Below, one piece after another: positions 1 through 8,759 of a stretch of DNA of 64,000 bases. Below the pieces are notes generated by a model. That model was not told the origin of the DNA. It did not search any database and saw only the letters and a list, made by a program, of their open reading frames with translations. The DNA comes from Fructilactobacillus cliffordii (GTDB taxonomy: Bacteria > Bacillota > Bacilli > Lactobacillales > Lactobacillaceae). The stretch's first letter is position 1. Each line of letters opens with the position of its first letter. The stretch is taken from the NCBI RefSeq assembly GCF_024029355.1, contig NZ_CP097117.1, positions 248,001-312,000 of the forward strand. The letters run 5' to 3'. The position numbers were made by a program, and so were the translations under genes.

Positions 1-566
1 GCTTGTACAAGGACAATAACATCAGTATGACCGGTGGAATTGGCTGTCTGCCGCTTTTAATTCAGTTACCAGTGTTTGCTGCTCTATACGCAGCCATTCG
101 GTACTCACCACAACTGTCCCACACCGTTTTCATGGGGATTCAACTAGGACAAAAGAGTTTATTACTCGCCATTTTATCCTTGATTGTCTACGGAATTCAA
201 GGTTACCTGTCTATGATTGGGATGCCCAAGGATCAACGAAAACAAATGGGCTTCATGATGTTAATCAGTCCCATCATGATTTTCTTTGTAACCATGTCCT
301 CTCCAGCCGGATTAGGAATCTACTTCTTCATCGGTGGACTCTTCGCCATCTTACAACAATTAATCGTTAATGCTTATCGGCCTAAAATCGTGGCGCAGGT
401 TAATGCCGAAGCCAAACGTAACCCACCAAAAGTGGTCGTTCCAGATGAGATTGTTAAGGCAGAGGATCAGATTGAAACGGAAGAAAAAGCAGAAACCAAG
501 GAATCTGAAGCAACCAATCACCATCCACGCAATCAGAATAAACAACGTCATCATCATGATGACTAA
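1..566 (+). CDS. yidC: Membrane protein insertase YidC/Oxa1 family, 3' portion (5' end outside window)
   Basis: The frame is open to the left edge, so only about the last 187 residues are present. YidC inserts and folds inner-membrane proteins, alone or with SecYEG. The fragment carries the family's GCLPLLIQLPVF segment, which begins a transmembrane helix, followed by three further hydrophobic segments. It ends in a long hydrophilic cytoplasmic tail (from about residue 125) that starts basic (KRNPPK), becomes acidic, and closes with a His-rich end (HHPRNQNKQRHHHDD). Extended tails that can contact ribosomes are known in YidC2-type paralogues of lactic acid bacteria; that this is the YidC2 paralogue is inference. 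A strong terminator begins right at the stop codon. Confidence 0.93.
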   Translation, partial: LYKDNNISMTGGIGCLPLLIQLPVFAALYAAIRYSPQLSHTVFMGIQLGQKSLLLAILSLIVYGIQGYLSMIGMPKDQRKQMGFMMLISPIMIFFVTMSSPAGLGIYFFIGGLFAILQQLIVNAYRPKIVAQVNAEAKRNPPKVVVPDEIVKAEDQIETEEKAETKESEATNHHPRNQNKQRHHHDD

Positions 567-599
567 AAAAAGTCGTTCCCGCTGGGAACGACTTTTTTT
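565..599. terminator. Bidirectional rho-independent terminator (yidC / Bax-inhibitor gene)
   Basis: Stem AAGTCGTTCCC / GGGAACGACTT with a GCT loop, flanked by an A-run on the left and a T-run on the right, so it can stop convergent transcription from both sides. Confidence 0.92.
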
Positions 600-609
600 G
601 ATTTAATCA

Positions 610-1311
610 CTAATTATTATTGTTTTGACCCATTCCGATTAATTCAACCAGAATTTCAAACAAGTTCAAAACATCCAGGTAGATGTTTAAAGCACCTAAA
701 GTACTGAATTTTTCTAACTGAGCTTCTGAACTAACTTGGTTGGCAAACCGTTTCACACTCTGCGTATCCACGATGATGTAGAAGGCAAAGATAACTAACA
801 TGATTACATCAATCAGTAAGTAGAAACCTGGAACTCGAATGAAAACTGCCACAACTGAAAGAACAATGGCAGCTAACAAACCCCAGAACAAGTAGATAGA
901 CATCGGAATGTAATCCTTCTTGGTGTGGTTAGCGTAGTATGTCAAGCCCCCAAACATAACGGCAGTTGCCAACATGGCTAATCCAATCGTGTTGATATTG
1001 TAAATCACCAACAACGGACTCACGGAAACCCCAAACAATACCGTCATTGTGTAATAAATCGCATTGGCGGTCGAAGGACTTGAGTTTTCATTACTAATTG
1101 AACGCGATAACATAAACATTAGTGCCAACATGATTACTAGGAAAATCAAAGATGTTCCTAATCCCATCGACATAATAAAGTTACGCATGAACGTGGCCAT
1201 AAAGGCCATTACTAATCCAGTAATAATCAGTCCAATCGTCACTTTTTGGTAAGTTTTCGCGATCAAACGTTGTGCTAGATCTTGAGTGTTACCCAAAATT
1301 TCACCATTCAT
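610..1311 (-). CDS. Bax inhibitor-1 / YccA-type integral membrane protein
   Basis: 233 residues with about seven hydrophobic transmembrane segments starting near residue 22, the topology of the BI-1/TMBIM family (Pfam UPF0005). Bacterial members such as BsYetJ behave as pH-sensitive calcium leak channels and E. coli YccA modulates FtsH; the role in this organism is unknown. The C-terminus ends in an Asn-rich stretch after the last helix. The ATG is preceded by AAAAAGGGGG. It lies just downstream of gshA on the same strand with no terminator between, but has its own extended -10 promoter. Confidence 0.88.
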   Translation of the reverse strand: MNGEILGNTQDLAQRLIAKTYQKVTIGLIITGLVMAFMATFMRNFIMSMGLGTSLIFLVIMLALMFMLSRSISNENSSPSTANAIYYTMTVLFGVSVSPLLVIYNINTIGLAMLATAVMFGGLTYYANHTKKDYIPMSIYLFWGLLAAIVLSVVAVFIRVPGFYLLIDVIMLVIFAFYIIVDTQSVKRFANQVSSEAQLEKFSTLGALNIYLDVLNLFEILVELIGMGQNNNN

Positions 1312-1343
1312 AGTGAAACCCCCTTTTTAATTGTAATGCTTGA

Positions 1344-1352
1344 ATTGTACCA
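1344..1352 (-). promoter_or_regulatory. Extended -10 promoter of the BI-1 gene
   Basis: On the minus strand the sequence reads TGGTACAAT, an extended -10 element about 33 bases before the start codon. No convincing -35 is seen. Confidence 0.5.
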
Positions 1353-1375
1353 CATTTGTTGGGAAACAGTTACCT

Positions 1376-2821
1376 TTAACCCTTGTCGTGGTTGTCATAG
1401 CGGGACTGTAACGTCGTCAGTGATGTTTTATCAGTGACTGTCATTATCTGCTCAGAATCTGGTTGCACAGTAAACTTCGTTGGGGAGTCAACCACAAACG
1501 GAATTCCCGTCTCCGCTAAGTAACGATACTGGGGAATCAACTCTGGCGCAATCTCTCGAAATTGTTCCTGCGGTGGTACTTGCGTCCGCATTTGCTTGAA
1601 CCGTTCACCCTGCCGGAACCCGAATTCCATTAAGGAATTGTCCTTAATCTCATCCACTAATCGGGCCCCAATGGTCTGCTTCGGATCATTAATTTGTTCC
1701 TGTACTAAAGCTAGTGCTGCTTGCCATTCTGAAGCATTTGGCAGTTGATCCAGTACCGATTGTAACTGATCAATTAACTGCTGGGCTTGCAGGTGTAACT
1801 TAGCTGGCAACGGTTCAGTAGGAGCGGACACGGCCACCTGCTGATTAGCATTGGCAGCCTGTTGCAGCTTCTCTTTATCCCAATCACGTGGAAAGAGAAT
1901 TCCCGATATTATCAGTAGTTTAACAAACTGTAACGTGCTTAGTTGCATCCCATCTAATGCAAACGGATCATCATCTAGCACGCGTAACTCCAAATATTGA
2001 ATTCCGGTGTCCAAAAGCGTATCTAAATCATCACTGCCCTTTAACCGGACTGGTCCGTAGAATTCGCTAGGAGCAAATAATTGTCCCGTTTTAATTGCAT
2101 CCGCTTGGGCTTGAATGAAACCGGTCAGAGTATTGTATTCAATGTGAACATCCGGTAAGTTAGCAAATCCTTTCCGACTAGCCCGAATTGAACGAACTGG
2201 CTTTTGGGGACCGGCTTGATTCTCATCCAAAGGACTTGCTCCGTATAAATAGGTCAAGAGCCAGCGAAAGCCTACTAGATGCTGAGTAATTTGAAATAGC
2301 AACTGATTCTTCGCGGTCGTAAAATTATCCAGGTGATGCTGTTCCTGGTACCACGTCACAATTGCTGGATCCGGTGAATAACTCACGTGAATCCCACACA
2401 TAATGTGTCGTAACGGCCCATATTTGGCCAATAACAAATCACGATAGCCCTGATACCATTCCCGTTTAAAGGTTTGTTCTAAAAAGGTGACGTCATCCGC
2501 TTGTAACCGAGGTGGCATGGACAACGGCCATATAATCTCATTGGGTTGCAGCTGTTCGTTTAACAATTGTTGTAAATTGTGAAGTTGATTCGTAACCCCC
2601 ACGAGCCGGTGATGTGGCGCTGTGATTAGTTCCTCCATACTTTCAGAAAAATCGGTTTGAAAATAAGGTTGATGGCGCCGATTACCTAGTTGCTGGGGAT
2701 GATCAAATTGAGAAAGACTCTGACGTTCTTGATCAACACGATGTTCTTCAATCTCAATCCCCATTTTCCCTTTAAATAAAAACTGCAACACTGATTGGTT
2801 TATTTGATTTACTTGCGGCAT
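1376..2821 (-). CDS. gshA: Glutamate-cysteine ligase (GshA-type, no glutathione synthetase domain)
   Basis: 481 residues that match the gamma-glutamylcysteine synthetase half of the bifunctional GshF/GshAB enzymes: an early GKMGIEIEEHRVD segment (ATP/metal-binding glutamates), then FSESMEELIT and a later GFANLPDVHIEYN region. It condenses L-Glu and L-Cys with ATP to gamma-Glu-Cys in the cytoplasm. GshF proteins run to about 750 residues with a C-terminal ATP-grasp domain; that domain is absent here, so the product should be gamma-glutamylcysteine unless a separate synthetase exists elsewhere. The start ATG has GGAAG upstream. It is monocistronic or runs into the BI-1 gene. Confidence 0.85.
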   Translation of the reverse strand: MPQVNQINQSVLQFLFKGKMGIEIEEHRVDQERQSLSQFDHPQQLGNRRHQPYFQTDFSESMEELITAPHHRLVGVTNQLHNLQQLLNEQLQPNEIIWPLSMPPRLQADDVTFLEQTFKREWYQGYRDLLLAKYGPLRHIMCGIHVSYSPDPAIVTWYQEQHHLDNFTTAKNQLLFQITQHLVGFRWLLTYLYGASPLDENQAGPQKPVRSIRASRKGFANLPDVHIEYNTLTGFIQAQADAIKTGQLFAPSEFYGPVRLKGSDDLDTLLDTGIQYLELRVLDDDPFALDGMQLSTLQFVKLLIISGILFPRDWDKEKLQQAANANQQVAVSAPTEPLPAKLHLQAQQLIDQLQSVLDQLPNASEWQAALALVQEQINDPKQTIGARLVDEIKDNSLMEFGFRQGERFKQMRTQVPPQEQFREIAPELIPQYRYLAETGIPFVVDSPTKFTVQPDSEQIMTVTDKTSLTTLQSRYDNHDKG

Positions 2822-2843
2822 AACTTCCTACTTTCACCTTTGC

Positions 2844-2873
2844 ATTTTACTAACCAGCTTAACTGGCTTGCAA
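2844..2873 (-). promoter_or_regulatory. Promoter of gshA
   Basis: On the minus strand: TTGCAA, 18 bases, TAAAAT, about 22 bases before the gshA start. The spacer contains an imperfect palindrome (CCAG TTAAG CTGG) that could be an operator; the leader would be very short. Confidence 0.5.
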
Positions 2874-2982
2874 AATTTAAGGAGGGTAAATTTGAATAAT
2901 AAAAATTAGCACCAAAAATAACTTGAACAACTACTTATTTTTAGTTACCCGTATTCTAGCAAAGGCCCCTCGAAAGTCAAGA

Positions 2983-3027
2983 TGAATAAAAAAGAACCAA
3001 GAAAACCCATGGTGTTTTCTTGGTTCT
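2983..3027 (-). terminator. Terminator of the ylbN-rpmF operon
   Basis: Minus-strand hairpin AGAACCAAGAAAAC / GTTTTCTTGGTTCT followed by TTTTTTATTC, directly after rpmF. Confidence 0.9.
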
Positions 3028-3037
3028 AATCAATTAA

Positions 3038-3220
3038 TTAGTTGTTCTTTTGCGCAACGACTTCTTTGCCGTTGTAGTAGCCACAGCTAGGGCAAACGTA
3101 GTGAGACTTACGTAATTCACCACAGTTAGGACATGGGCTCATGCCTGGCACTGTCAGCTTAATGTGTCCCCGACGCATATCTCTTCTTGCTTTAGAAGTT
3201 TTTCTCTTTGGTACAGCCAT
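3038..3220 (-). CDS. rpmF: Large-subunit ribosomal protein bL32
   Basis: 60 residues, standard length. Begins [17 protein letters not shown] and carries two Cys pairs (CPNCG and CPSCG) that form the zinc site of the Zn-containing L32 form, so this is not the Cys-free paralogue used under zinc starvation. It sits 41 bases after ylbN on the same strand, the usual ylbN-rpmF pair, and is followed by a terminator. Confidence 0.97.
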   Translation of the reverse strand: MAVPKRKTSKARRDMRRGHIKLTVPGMSPCPNCGELRKSHYVCPSCGYYNGKEVVAQKNN

Positions 3221-3261
3221 TAGTAATAACCTCCCTTTAATTAATTTCCACTAGTGAATTT

Positions 3262-3816
3262 TTAAGCCTTGTCGTCATCATCCGCATAAAACTGTTTCAG
3301 ATTAGCAAGACGTGGATCAACTTGATTAGATTCCTCGTGCTGATGCTTGTAATCAGCGTCAGAAATCACTTCCCAGTCGTCACCGGTTGGCATTGCTGCC
3401 CCAGCTTGTTCATCTGGAGAAAGTAAATGCATCGGAATCTGAATAATTACATTATCTGCCACTGCCTTACTAAAATCAACCTCGCCGTCGTCATCAACTT
3501 TAATCACGACAACATCGTTTTCATAACGATTCAAGGCTGCTTTTGTATTAACGTAAACTTCTGTAAAGTGAAACTGGAGTGGCAACTTAAATGGAGTTAG
3601 GGAACGTGATGAAGGAACCGTAACCGTTCCCTGCACGTCCGCATCCACAATTACATCACCATGATCGGCCATCGCTGAAACATTCACCGTAAACGGCGTC
3701 GCATCCAAAATTTCATCTGGATATCGGGTCGTTAAATCGGACTTTAAATCCAACTCCCCCTGTTCCTCAAACGGTGCCTTTTGATAGCTTTGTAATTTTT
3801 CAAAGGACCATTTCAT
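3262..3816 (-). CDS. ylbN: DUF177 / YceD family protein
   Basis: 184 residues, largely hydrophilic, with an acidic C-terminus (YADDDDKA). The DUF177 family (YceD in E. coli, YlbN in B. subtilis) is almost always encoded upstream of rpmF, as here, and is linked to 23S rRNA accumulation or ribosome assembly in other species. A GGAGG ribosome binding site lies upstream of the ATG. A consensus promoter precedes it, so ylbN-rpmF is a separate transcription unit. Confidence 0.9.
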   Translation of the reverse strand: MKWSFEKLQSYQKAPFEEQGELDLKSDLTTRYPDEILDATPFTVNVSAMADHGDVIVDADVQGTVTVPSSRSLTPFKLPLQFHFTEVYVNTKAALNRYENDVVVIKVDDDGEVDFSKAVADNVIIQIPMHLLSPDEQAGAAMPTGDDWEVISDADYKHQHEESNQVDPRLANLKQFYADDDDKA

Positions 3817-3843
3817 GTAAATACCTCCAATGCAACAACCCCA

Positions 3844-3872
3844 ATTATACTGACAATAAAAATCGATGTCAA
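3844..3872 (-). promoter_or_regulatory. Promoter of ylbN-rpmF
   Basis: Perfect consensus on the minus strand: TTGACA, 17 bases, TATAAT. It lies between the tmcAL stop codon and ylbN, with no terminator separating it from the upstream operon. Confidence 0.9.
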
Positions 3873-3875
3873 GGT

Positions 3876-5021
3876 CTACTCCTTGATAGCTTCCGTTCTA
3901 ATCACAGAACGCCGGCGGTCCTGAACTACCCCGGTGACCATTTCGGTAATTAATCCCGCTCGGTTTTCCAGTTGCAGTTCGTTTTCTAAAAACGACTTCG
4001 TAACCGTGGTAATCAACGGCATGGGCAACTGTTTTTTGAGTTCGTGCAGATAACCTTGCCCGGCCGTAGACATCCCTAGAATCCGCAGGACCGGTTGATA
4101 AGCAGCCACGGCGGTTGTTTGGTAGTTTAACAAGATATACGTACACAAGCGTTGCAACCGCGGATAAGTGTATCGTTTGGTTTTAATTAACTCCAGAAAT
4201 TCGGTAAAGGAATGAGCGGCCACGGCAGCTCGTTTGATTCGATGCTCGAGACCCTCTGTCATTTGATAAGCATTCCGTAATTCTGCTAACGAGTGGGAGC
4301 TGATGGCGTACTTCAAGTATGGCCAATACTGTTCCCACGTAACGGGTTGAGCCGTGGCCATTAACTGAGCCGTGGCCGCTGGTACACTGGTTAAATAGTT
4401 CCGATTCTGTGCCAACAAGGCTTTTCGAATCGCCGTTCCACTAGAAATCGTGGCATGTAGATCCTGTTCCTGATGCCCGCTCACCCGTCGTTTGATGGGA
4501 ACTAATTGCAACGAAGCATTGTGTGCCGCCACCGCCTGCGCATACCAAAACCCAAGGGTGTCGTTGGGTTCCGTCAGTTCAATTTCCAGTTCGCGTTGCA
4601 GAGCTTGTTGAAAAGCTTCAGGAAAGGAACGGTGATGATCTGCAAATTCCGTTCCACTAGGTTGCACTTGCTGCTGCGTAAATTGATTAAAATCCCACTC
4701 AGCATGTTCACAGCCAAAGGCCAAATAGTCACAATCCAGCGCTTGGACCAGTTCGATTGCATTCTGAGCAAACAAGTGGGCCGGTTGAACGGCAGCCACG
4801 GCTGGCAATTCCACCACTAAATCAATGCCACTGGCCAACGCCATTTTCGTCCGCGTCCACTTATCAAAAATGGCTGGCTCCCCTCGTTGGGTCCAATTAC
4901 CACTCATAATCGCTACGGTAACATCCGCCTGGGTTCGTTGCTGGGCTTGCTGCAACTGAAACACATGACCATTATGAAAGGGTACGTATTCAGCAATGAT
5001 TGCTACGGCCGTTGGTTTCAT
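3876..5021 (-). CDS. tmcAL: tRNA(Met) cytidine acetate ligase TmcAL
   Basis: 381 residues (YlbM family). TmcAL activates acetate with ATP to acetyl-AMP and forms N4-acetylcytidine at the wobble position of elongator tRNA-Met. The nucleotidyltransferase signature HNGH is at about residues 16-19 (FHNGHVFQL), followed by MSGNWTQRGEPA and DLVVELP segments typical of the family. The start overlaps the stop of the methyltransferase gene by four bases (ATGA), indicating translational coupling at the end of the yqeG operon. Confidence 0.93.
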   Translation of the reverse strand: MKPTAVAIIAEYVPFHNGHVFQLQQAQQRTQADVTVAIMSGNWTQRGEPAIFDKWTRTKMALASGIDLVVELPAVAAVQPAHLFAQNAIELVQALDCDYLAFGCEHAEWDFNQFTQQQVQPSGTEFADHHRSFPEAFQQALQRELEIELTEPNDTLGFWYAQAVAAHNASLQLVPIKRRVSGHQEQDLHATISSGTAIRKALLAQNRNYLTSVPAATAQLMATAQPVTWEQYWPYLKYAISSHSLAELRNAYQMTEGLEHRIKRAAVAAHSFTEFLELIKTKRYTYPRLQRLCTYILLNYQTTAVAAYQPVLRILGMSTAGQGYLHELKKQLPMPLITTVTKSFLENELQLENRAGLITEMVTGVVQDRRRSVIRTEAIKE

Positions 5022-5752
5022 GCCTTAACTCCGTGGAAAAACCACCGGGTGGTTTGCTCCGTAACCGGTTGTTCCCCGAAGTCGGCCCGAACCGTAACGT
5101 TGGTAAACCCGGCCGCTTGCAAGGCTTGTTGATATGCTTCTAGTTCATAGGTCCGTTCGTAATGGGTTTCAGAATAAGACTGGTAAGCATCTAAATCTGC
5201 TTGATACAGGAAAAAGGTTAAATCATGTTCCACCGAATGCGGCCATTCCCCGGCGTAAGTGGTCCACATAAAGGCCTGCTCCTCGTCTTGATAGTTATAC
5301 ATATATCCTGGGTACTTAACGTCGGTTTGATAAGGGGTAATCACATCAAAACAAAATTGACCACCGGTAACCAGATGCTGGGCAACTTGCTGGAAAGACT
5401 GGGTAACTTCATCTAAATCAGATAGGTAACACAGAGAATCATCAAAACAGGTCACCGCATCAAATTCACCCAAGCCATCCAAAGCTAACATATTGAGTTG
5501 AAACAACGGAATTTCTAAATCAGCTGCCTCAGCATGTTGATTAGCCAAAGCGAGCATCTCACTCGACAAATCGACCCCCGTTACCGTATAACCAGCTTGG
5601 CCTAACAACACCAGTAAGCGACCTGTACCACAAGCAAGGTCCAAAACGTTCGCACCAGGTTGCACGTATTTTTGCAGATAATTCACCCACCGCGGATACA
5701 GGTCGTTGTCAAACAACTGATCATAAAAAGTAGCAAACTGACTGTAAATCAT
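5018..5752 (-). CDS. yqeM: Class I SAM-dependent methyltransferase (YqeM-like)
   Basis: 244 residues. The SAM-binding motif I is VLDLACGTGRLLVLL (about residues 36-50) followed by motif II VTGVDLSSEML. The substrate is unknown for this family. It occupies the place of B. subtilis yqeM, directly after rsfS (yqeL), 3 bases away, and overlaps tmcAL. The symbol is based on synteny as well as the fold. Confidence 0.87.
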   Translation of the reverse strand: MIYSQFATFYDQLFDNDLYPRWVNYLQKYVQPGANVLDLACGTGRLLVLLGQAGYTVTGVDLSSEMLALANQHAEAADLEIPLFQLNMLALDGLGEFDAVTCFDDSLCYLSDLDEVTQSFQQVAQHLVTGGQFCFDVITPYQTDVKYPGYMYNYQDEEQAFMWTTYAGEWPHSVEHDLTFFLYQADLDAYQSYSETHYERTYELEAYQQALQAAGFTNVTVRADFGEQPVTEQTTRWFFHGVKA

Positions 5753-5755
5753 TGC

Positions 5756-6115
5756 TTAATCCTCGGTGATCCAGGCAGAAACATCTTCCACCTGTGCATC
5801 CGCCCACAATTTTTCTAGGTTGTAAAATTCACGGGTTTCTTTTTTAAACACATGAACAATGACTTCCCCAGATTCGATTAAAATCCAGTTCGCCTGATCT
5901 TTTCCTTCGACGTGACTAATGGAAATTTGTTGTTCTTCTAACTTATCAATAATGTTATTGGCAATTGCTTTGACCTGCCGATCAGAATCAGCATCCATAA
6001 TGACAAAGTAGCGGCCCATTACACTTAATTTTTCAATGTTTAAAACGACAATGTCGTGTGCCCGCCGCTCATCGGCAGCCTTCACAACTGTTTCTAAAAT
6101 GGCTTGATTATTCAT
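5756..6115 (-). CDS. rsfS: Ribosome silencing factor RsfS
   Basis: 119 residues, the usual size. RsfS (YqeL/YbeB) binds uL14 on the 50S subunit and blocks subunit joining when nutrients are low. Family features visible are the KLSVMGRYFVIMDADSDRQVKA core and the WILIESGEVIVHVF strand region. It lies 8 bases after yqeK and 3 bases before yqeM, inside the operon. Confidence 0.95.
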   Translation of the reverse strand: MNNQAILETVVKAADERRAHDIVVLNIEKLSVMGRYFVIMDADSDRQVKAIANNIIDKLEEQQISISHVEGKDQANWILIESGEVIVHVFKKETREFYNLEKLWADAQVEDVSAWITED

Positions 6116-6123
6116 TAATCCTC

Positions 6124-6726
6124 CTATTTTTGACCAGCCGCAATTACGTTGTAAGCAACGATTGCAGCTGGATAAATGGCTTGTTGGTTATTCACTAATC
6201 GTTTCATCGTTTGGGCGTTTTGGTAAACGACCCCGTCCCACAGGTTATGATGGGTAATTGCGCGAGCTTCATCAACCCCGGAAAAATCACGTTCCGGTTC
6301 AATGTAGTCTGCCATATAGACAATTTGCGCGTACACGTCCATCACGGGAGCCCCAATGGTGTGGTATTTGACGGCCCGGAGAATCCGGTTATCATTAATG
6401 CCAAGTTCCCGTTGGATCATTAAGTAACCCACGTACCCGTGCCAGATCGCTCGACCATACTTTAAGAGTTCTGGATCAAGGTGGTCCTGCTTAATTAAGG
6501 CCGTAAACTCATCTACATCACGCTGCTTGGCATAATCATGCACCAAACCAGCTAATCCGGCCACGGTCACATCCGCGTCATTTTCCTGGGCCAGCTCAAG
6601 GGCGGTCTGTTCAACGCGCAAACAATGGTCGAGTCGAGATTGCTTGAGATGCTTGCTCATCTTAGCAATGATTTCATCCCGATTAAAAGCTGCATAGGCT
6701 TGATAATTTAAATTAACGTGTGCCAT
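6124..6726 (-). CDS. yqeK: HD-domain nucleotide hydrolase YqeK (symmetrical Ap4A hydrolase family)
   Basis: 200 residues. HD-domain metal ligands are visible as HCLRVEQ (about residue 34), GLVHDYAK (about 63) and later HGYVGY and YHTIGA histidines. YqeK enzymes hydrolyse diadenosine tetraphosphate to two ADP using a di-iron site. The gene overlaps nadD by 14 bases and precedes rsfS, the conserved order. Confidence 0.93.
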   Translation of the reverse strand: MAHVNLNYQAYAAFNRDEIIAKMSKHLKQSRLDHCLRVEQTALELAQENDADVTVAGLAGLVHDYAKQRDVDEFTALIKQDHLDPELLKYGRAIWHGYVGYLMIQRELGINDNRILRAVKYHTIGAPVMDVYAQIVYMADYIEPERDFSGVDEARAITHHNLWDGVVYQNAQTMKRLVNNQQAIYPAAIVAYNVIAAGQK

Positions 6727-7291
6727 AAAGTTGATGCTCCTTAATGTAATCTAAAACTAAATCTGGTAATAAGTAACGAACGGCTCTTCCTTGACTGAGA
6801 TTGGTACGAATCAATGACGAAGACACCGCAAAAGCCGGCACTTTAATCCATTGGACTGGGTAGGGAGAATCTGCCGTTGTTTCCGGTCGGTTCACCCCCA
6901 CAAAGGTGACCAGCTGGATTAAATCAGCAATCCGATACCATTTATCAAGGTAGGCAACCATATCGCCGCCAATGATGAAATAGTATTCCACGTTAGGATG
7001 CTGGGATTGCAGCTCTTTCATCGTATCATAACTATAACTTTTTCCTTGGCGTGCAATTTCTGCTAGTTCTAGACCAAAGTGTTCGTTCTTTTGGATTGCC
7101 AATTGCAACATGGCCACCCGATGATGAGCCGCAATGGCTTCTTTATGATCCACATGGGGTGGCAAAAAGTCCGGAAGAAAGTCCACTCGATCTAACTGCA
7201 GTTGAGCTAAAGCCTGCTCTGCAATGATTAAATGTCCCTGGTGGACCGGATTAAAGGTCCCCCCGAGTAATCCTACTTTTAATTTTCGCAT
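6713..7291 (-). CDS. nadD: Nicotinate-nucleotide adenylyltransferase
   Basis: 192 residues from the ATG chosen; a GTG one codon earlier sits inside the ribosome-binding region and is less likely. NadD transfers AMP to nicotinate mononucleotide in NAD synthesis. Motifs: GLLGGTFNPVHQGH (nucleotide-binding T/HxGH) near the N-terminus and SSSLIRTNL near residue 157, the ISSTxIR-like phosphate-binding signature. Operon neighbours are yhbY and yqeK. Confidence 0.95.
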   Translation of the reverse strand: MRKLKVGLLGGTFNPVHQGHLIIAEQALAQLQLDRVDFLPDFLPPHVDHKEAIAAHHRVAMLQLAIQKNEHFGLELAEIARQGKSYSYDTMKELQSQHPNVEYYFIIGGDMVAYLDKWYRIADLIQLVTFVGVNRPETTADSPYPVQWIKVPAFAVSSSLIRTNLSQGRAVRYLLPDLVLDYIKEHQLYGTR

Positions 7292-7300
7292 CACACAGTC

Positions 7301-7612
7301 CTATAGTTGGTAAACTCCGTGAGAGATGTCCCGGTGGTTCGGCTGACTAGATTCATGAAAAAGTAAGACCGTTTTCCCAATCGTTTGAACCACCTGGATG
7401 TCACTGTTAGCCTCAATAAAGGCTTTCACATCTGCCGGAGCAACGTCCGCACTTTGTTGGATGCTGACCTTCACCAATTCTCGCTTATCAACTGCCTGAG
7501 CGACTTCTTTCAACCAGACGTCATTGAGCCCGTTTTTCCCCACCGAAAAAATCGGCCGGAGTTGGTTTGCATTGGACCGTAAAAATCGCTTTTGTTTCCC
7601 TGTTAGTTGCAT
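7301..7612 (-). CDS. yhbY: CRM-domain RNA-binding protein YhbY/YqeI
   Basis: 103 residues forming a single CRM domain: LTGKQKRFLRS at the start and the GKNGLND loop (about residue 26), a GxxG RNA-binding turn. The family associates with pre-50S ribosomal particles. It lies between yqeH and nadD; the shikimate dehydrogenase gene found at this point in B. subtilis is missing. Confidence 0.93.
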   Translation of the reverse strand: MQLTGKQKRFLRSNANQLRPIFSVGKNGLNDVWLKEVAQAVDKRELVKVSIQQSADVAPADVKAFIEANSDIQVVQTIGKTVLLFHESSQPNHRDISHGVYQL

Positions 7613-7625
7613 AGTTTCCCCTTTG

Positions 7626-8759
7626 TTAAAACATTGATTTTCTAATTAAAACGGCCACACCCTTCGGCGCCCACCCGGCTACGACACTGCCCTTGGGCAC
7701 AGTAATCCAACCTAATCCTTCAATCACTAAATCAGAAGTATCGGTCACCTTAAACTCATGGCGTTGCAGTGGAATGACATTTTCTGCTCCTTCTGGTGGA
7801 GTTAGTAATTCTCCCGCGTGCTTTTCAAAAAACGCATCAGCATTCTCCAATTTGGTCCGGTGAATCATGAGGTTATTATCAACGTAGACCGTGAACCCTG
7901 CTTTGGTTCCGCTCACGTAATCAAACCGACCTAACGCCCCTAAAAAAAGAGTTTGCTCCGCATTTAACTGGTAAGAACGGGGTTTAATCCGTTTTTGGGG
8001 TGAAACGTATTTTAAGTCATGACTATTTAAGTAATGCGCCATTTGACTAGCGTGAATAATTCCTGGCGTATCAACTAAATCATGCCCGTTATCCAATGGA
8101 ATCTTGATCAAATCAAGCGTAGTGCCCGGGAACTTGGACGTGGTGATAACCTGTTCCTCGCCCGAACTTTGATGAATGATTTGGTTAATTAACGTCGATT
8201 TACCCACGTTAGTGACTCCAACGACGTAAACATCTCGATTACGGGCATTTTGATTAATGACTTTTAATAAATCATCGACCGACTGATTGGTCCTGGCTGA
8301 AACCAGTTCCACGCCCACCGGACGAATTCCGGCCCGATTGACCATTTGCCGTAGCCAATCTTTGACCTTCTTGGGTTTAAATGATGCCGGGAGTAAGTCG
8401 ACCTTATTGCCCACTACAAGCACCGGATTATCACCGACAAAGCGTTGCAAACCGGGAATCAAACTCCCGTTGACGTCAAAAATATCAACCACATAGACTA
8501 CCAGTGAGTTGGTTGTCCCAATTTGACTCAGTAAATTTAAAAATTCATCATCAGAAACGCTCACTGGTTGGATTTCATTGTAATGACGCAACCGAAAACA
8601 GCGTTGGCAATACAATTCTCCGGTTTCCAGTCCTTTCGCTAAGGCTCCTTTCGGAGTATATCCCGGTGCTTCTGGAGCCGTGGTTTGAATCTGAGCCCCA
8701 CAACCGATGCAAAGCAATGGTTCTGTTTCAGTTGGCTCTTTTCCTTGGTTTTGATTCAT
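7626..8759 (-). CDS. yqeH: Ribosome-assembly GTPase YqeH (circularly permuted)
   Basis: 377 residues. An N-terminal treble-clef zinc finger (CIGCG and CQRCF) is followed by a circularly permuted GTPase: G4 GNKVDLLP comes before G1 GVTNVGKSTLIN and G3 DTPG. YqeH is needed for 30S subunit assembly. The start codon overlaps the yqeG stop by one base (TAATG), so translation is coupled. A GGAAG site lies about 10 bases upstream. Confidence 0.95.
   Translation of the reverse strand: MNQNQGKEPTETEPLLCIGCGAQIQTTAPEAPGYTPKGALAKGLETGELYCQRCFRLRHYNEIQPVSVSDDEFLNLLSQIGTTNSLVVYVVDIFDVNGSLIPGLQRFVGDNPVLVVGNKVDLLPASFKPKKVKDWLRQMVNRAGIRPVGVELVSARTNQSVDDLLKVINQNARNRDVYVVGVTNVGKSTLINQIIHQSSGEEQVITTSKFPGTTLDLIKIPLDNGHDLVDTPGIIHASQMAHYLNSHDLKYVSPQKRIKPRSYQLNAEQTLFLGALGRFDYVSGTKAGFTVYVDNNLMIHRTKLENADAFFEKHAGELLTPPEGAENVIPLQRHEFKVTDTSDLVIEGLGWITVPKGSVVAGWAPKGVAVLIRKSMF

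Noticed and set aside
2881..2916. Plus-strand AAGGAGGG followed by a TTG frame
   Set aside because: Stops after five codons; most likely chance sequence in the gshA-rpmF gap.
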